From: CAZXPG01 sp964643145
GTDB lineage: Bacteria; Pseudomonadota; Alphaproteobacteria; Rickettsiales; Arcanibacteraceae
Assembly: GCA_964643145.1 (NCBI GenBank)
Contig: CAZXPG010000042.1
Coordinates: forward strand, 1-17,536
Length of the DNA: 17,536 nt
Direction of reading: 5' to 3'
The notes beneath the pieces were generated by a model. It did no database searches, was not told the DNA's origin, and saw only the letters and a list, made by a program, of their open reading frames with translations. Both the position numbers and the translations under genes were made by a program. Positions 16,013-17,536 of the stretch are shown here, piece by piece. The stretch's first letter is position 1. The number at the start of each line of letters is the position of its first letter.

Positions 16013-16200
16013 CTTGAAAACGTCCGTACTGTGCGCTTGAAAACGCATTTGATCGAAGCGGTTTTCCCAAACCGTCAATTGGGACTCCTTGACGTTCGTC
16101 GGGAGTCCGCCGCTACATATAACAGCGCTCGCGTGAAAACGGCGGGGCACTTCTTCGATCGTGCTTTTCAAGCTCCCGGCACCAGCCTCCAGGCTGGTGT
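16013..16200. repeat. Highly structured palindromic element; candidate structured RNA or mobile/attachment sequence
   Basis: A long-range stem pairs 16035-16043 with 16165-16173 (GCTTGAAAA/TTTTCAAGC), 16045-16047 with 16162-16164, and 16051-16058 with 16153-16160 (GATCGAAG/CTTCGATC): 20 pairs around a 94-base interior. Inside are a perfect 6-bp hairpin with loop TCCC (16059-16074) and a hairpin GGACTCC/GGAGTCC (16082-16108) extended by GAC-GTTC-GTC. After the long stem comes a perfect 8-bp hairpin, CACCAGCC-TCCA-GGCTGGTG (16180-16199). The decamer CTTGAAAACG occurs twice, 23 bp apart (16013 and 16036), and TGAAAACG again at 16134. There is no T-run, so it is not a plain terminator. I cannot name the family, and the transcribed strand is unknown. 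Confidence 0.6.
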
Positions 16201-16219
16201 AACCTCAAGTGGAGCAGTT

Positions 16220-16342
16220 ATGGAAGCACAGGAATTCTTACCAAAACAAGAACACTTCATTAAAAGCATTCTGTTAAGCATTGCTCACCTCCTTCTGGAG
16301 ATTCGTAAAGCCAAAACGACCAATGCCTTTATCTATAAGTGA
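16220..16342 (+). CDS. Possible small protein (40 residues)
   Basis: ATG at 16220 with GGAG five bases upstream opens a 40-codon frame (MEAQEFLPKQEHFIKSILLS ... KTTNAFIYK, stop at 16340). It has an acidic/polar start, an amphipathic or weakly hydrophobic helix (FIKSILLSIAHLLLEI) and a basic C-terminal part. Similarity is not recognised. It starts 20 bp after the last hairpin of the structured element and ends just before the porin fragment, so it might be a truncated 5' end of something longer. The good ribosome binding site is the main support. Confidence 0.35.
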   Translation: MEAQEFLPKQEHFIKSILLSIAHLLLEIRKAKTTNAFIYK

Positions 16343-16361
16343 CATAATAGGGTTTGGGGAT

Positions 16362-17105
16362 GGGCAATCGCGCCTGTTTGATGCTTATGGTGACTATAAG
16401 CCGGACGATGCCTTTAACCTGCGCCTTGGTAAGTTCAAAGTGCCGCTGGGCTTAGAGCGCCTGAAATCCCGTAACGACATCACCTTTGTGGAAGCCAGCC
16501 TGCCAACCAATCTTGCGCCAAACCGCGATATTGGTCTGATGGCTTACGGTGATTTCATCCCGGAATTGTCTTATGAGGTGGGCGTGTTTAACGGCATCCC
16601 CGATCTGGGCAATGAAAATGGCGATGAAGACGACAATAAGGAATTCGCTGCCCGTTTGTTTGCTCATCCGTTCAAGCAAACCGACTCCGCTCTGAAAGGG
16701 TTGGGGTTAGGTGTTGCCGGAACATGGGGTGAAAAAGATGGCTCCACCAGTGTCCGGCAGGTGGGAGACTACCGCACGCCGGGACAGGCACGTTTCTTCC
16801 GTTATGCCACCACCACCTTTGCGGATGGTGAGCATTGGCGGATAGCGCCGCAAGGCTATTACTATGCCGGTCCGTTCGGATTGCTCGCAGAATATACGAT
16901 TTCCAATCAGGAAGTGCGTAATGGTGGCAATGCTGATGCCATAAAGAACAAGGCATGGGAAGTCCAGCTTTCCTACATTCTGACCGGGGAAGACGCGACT
17001 TATAAGGGCTGGCCAAAAGTCGCCAATCCGTTCGATCCAGCTAATGGTAGCTGGGGCGCATGGGAAATCGCCACGAAATATGGCGAACTGGACATTGACG
17101 ACAAG
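16362..17105 (+). other. OprP/OprO-type porin fragment
   Basis: About 248 residues from the interior of a phosphate-selective-porin family protein, recognisable by AYGDYKPDDAFNLRLGKFK, the LPTNLAPNRDIGLMAYGDF segment and the late YYYAGPFGLLAEYT strand. The family's N-terminal signal peptide and first strands are missing on the left, and the terminal strands with the C-terminal aromatic residue are missing on the right. The right breakpoint lies at about 17103-17111. Confidence 0.75.
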
Positions 17106-17480
17106 GAATTCGTAACCAAGCTGTTCCGCAACGTTCCGATTCTGGATACCGGCGCTCGCGGTTCTACCGCCACTTTCGTTCAGCGCGGTATTGGCGATGT
17201 GCTGCTGGCGTGGGAGAATGAAGCGTTTCTGGCCATCAACGAATTGGGTAAAGATCAGTTCGAGATCGTCGTGCCTTCCATCAGCATTCTGGCTGAACCT
17301 CCGGTGACGGTGGTGGATGGCAATGCCAAAAAGCATGACGCGGTGGAAGCAGCTACGGCCTATCTGGAATTCCTTTACACCAAGGAGGCACAGAAGCTGG
17401 CGGCTGAAAACTATTACCGTCCAAGTGATGCGGAAGTTGCAGCGCAATTTGCCGATAAGTTTCCGAAGGTCAATCTAATC
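17106..17480 (+). other. Sulfate-binding protein (Sbp/CysP-type) C-terminal fragment
   Basis: About 125 residues matching the C-terminal part of periplasmic sulfate/thiosulfate-binding proteins of ABC importers: NVPILDTGARGSTATFVQRG, IGDVLLAWENEAFLAINELG, PSISILAEPPVTVVD, AYLEFLYTKEAQKLAAENYY and RPSDAEVAAQFADKFPKVNL. The last 10-20 residues of the family (a W-containing tail) are absent. No cysT/cysW/cysA genes are present. Confidence 0.82.
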
Positions 17481-17536
17481 AAACCTCAGTTTTGGATAAG
17501 GTTCATGTTTTTTAGTGCTGGTTTGTTGGTTTTATA

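Larger units (their letters stand above)
16323..17536 (+). pseudogene. Chimeric open frame: OprP-like porin middle + sulfate-binding protein C-terminus + membrane protein start; runs off the window
   Basis: One uninterrupted plus-strand frame (open upstream from 16278; first ATG 16323) holds three unrelated pieces. Residues about 14-261 resemble the central strands of a phosphate-selective (OprP/OprO-type) porin: RLFDAYGDYKPDDAFNLRLG, KFKVPLGLERLKSRND, then alternating beta-strand sequence up to GAWEIATKYGELDIDDK. Residues 262-386 are the C-terminal third of a periplasmic sulfate-binding protein (FVTKLFRNVPILDTGARG, GIGDVLLAWENEAFLAINEL, ILAEPPVTVVD, AAENYYRPSD). From residue 387 (17481) comes KPQFWIRFMFFSAGLLVL, a hydrophobic start of another protein. 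The porin lacks a signal peptide, N-terminus and C-terminal strands, so neither protein could work as usual. The smooth in-frame joins make this either a recent fusion or an assembly artefact. Confidence 0.75.

Noticed and set aside
15971..16171. 66-residue minus-strand open frame through the palindromic element
   Set aside because: The region is dominated by base-paired structure. The frame has no convincing ribosome binding site and I could not support a protein family, so structure explains it better. It is kept in mind as a possible peptide of a palindromic insertion.
16180..16199. 8-bp hairpin as a Rho-independent terminator
   Set aside because: The hairpin is strong but is followed by TAACCTCAAG instead of a T-run on the plus strand, and there is no T-run on the minus strand side either.
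16707..17447. 246-residue minus-strand open frame
   Set aside because: It is antisense to the porin/sulfate-binding-protein chimera, whose plus-strand translation matches known protein families throughout.
17481..17536. Start of a YczE/YitT-like membrane protein
   Set aside because: The hydrophobic KPQFWIRFMFFSAGLLVL start is compatible with such families, but 18 residues are too few to support a named call.

Overview
The window looks like a mosaic accessory region of an alphaproteobacterium. The XRE regulators resemble those of that class, and other pieces resemble an alphaproteobacterial phage capsid, a Sel1 lipoprotein and an OprP-type porin. The assignment is by protein flavour only: there is no rRNA, tRNA or housekeeping gene here. 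Base composition is moderate by eye, with AT-rich pockets around 9.6-10.1 kb and 14.3-15.5 kb.

Left edge (1-2160): remains of mobile-element genes around one intact gene. A RepA-like Toprim/AAA replication protein enters from the left. It has lost its middle and changed frame near 780-800. Its C-terminal piece runs into the 3' end of an intact minus-strand DUF4268 PD-(D/E)XK-like nuclease (978-1964). Next comes a plus-strand, well-started but truncated phage-capsid-like N-terminus (2051 to about 2160), which stops where the giant gene's 3' end begins.

Middle (2164-14331): a minus-strand unit. A good sigma70-type promoter (14331-14302) leads to a Sel1-repeat lipoprotein (14265-13618) and then, 54 bp on, an 11.4-kb intact ORF for a 3,799-residue RTX protein. 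This protein combines calcium-binding RTX blocks, six type-I-secretion-target-like modules of which only one is C-terminal, a hydrophobic Ala-rich centre, an embedded M10-type zinc metalloprotease (HEAGHALGLGH plus Met-turn) and nine tandem modules of roughly 136 residues. No type I secretion apparatus is visible in the window.

Regulatory island (14463-15930): two minus-strand genes (a 106-residue unknown protein and an XRE regulator) diverge from a plus-strand XRE/phage-repressor-like gene. The intergenic DNA has two promoters whose -10 boxes lie inside near-identical operator-like sequences, plus a third weaker copy between them. The plus-strand repressor appears to be transcribed leaderless. 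The layout resembles a phage immunity switch.

Right edge (15931-17536): a highly structured palindromic element (about 16013-16200), a possible 40-residue small protein, and a long open frame joining the middle of an OprP-like porin, the C-terminal third of a sulfate-binding protein and the start of an unidentified membrane protein. The frame is still open at the window edge. Together with the left edge, the window has at least five abrupt gene-to-gene joins. Either the locus has been heavily rearranged or part of the assembly is chimeric; read-level checks would decide this.
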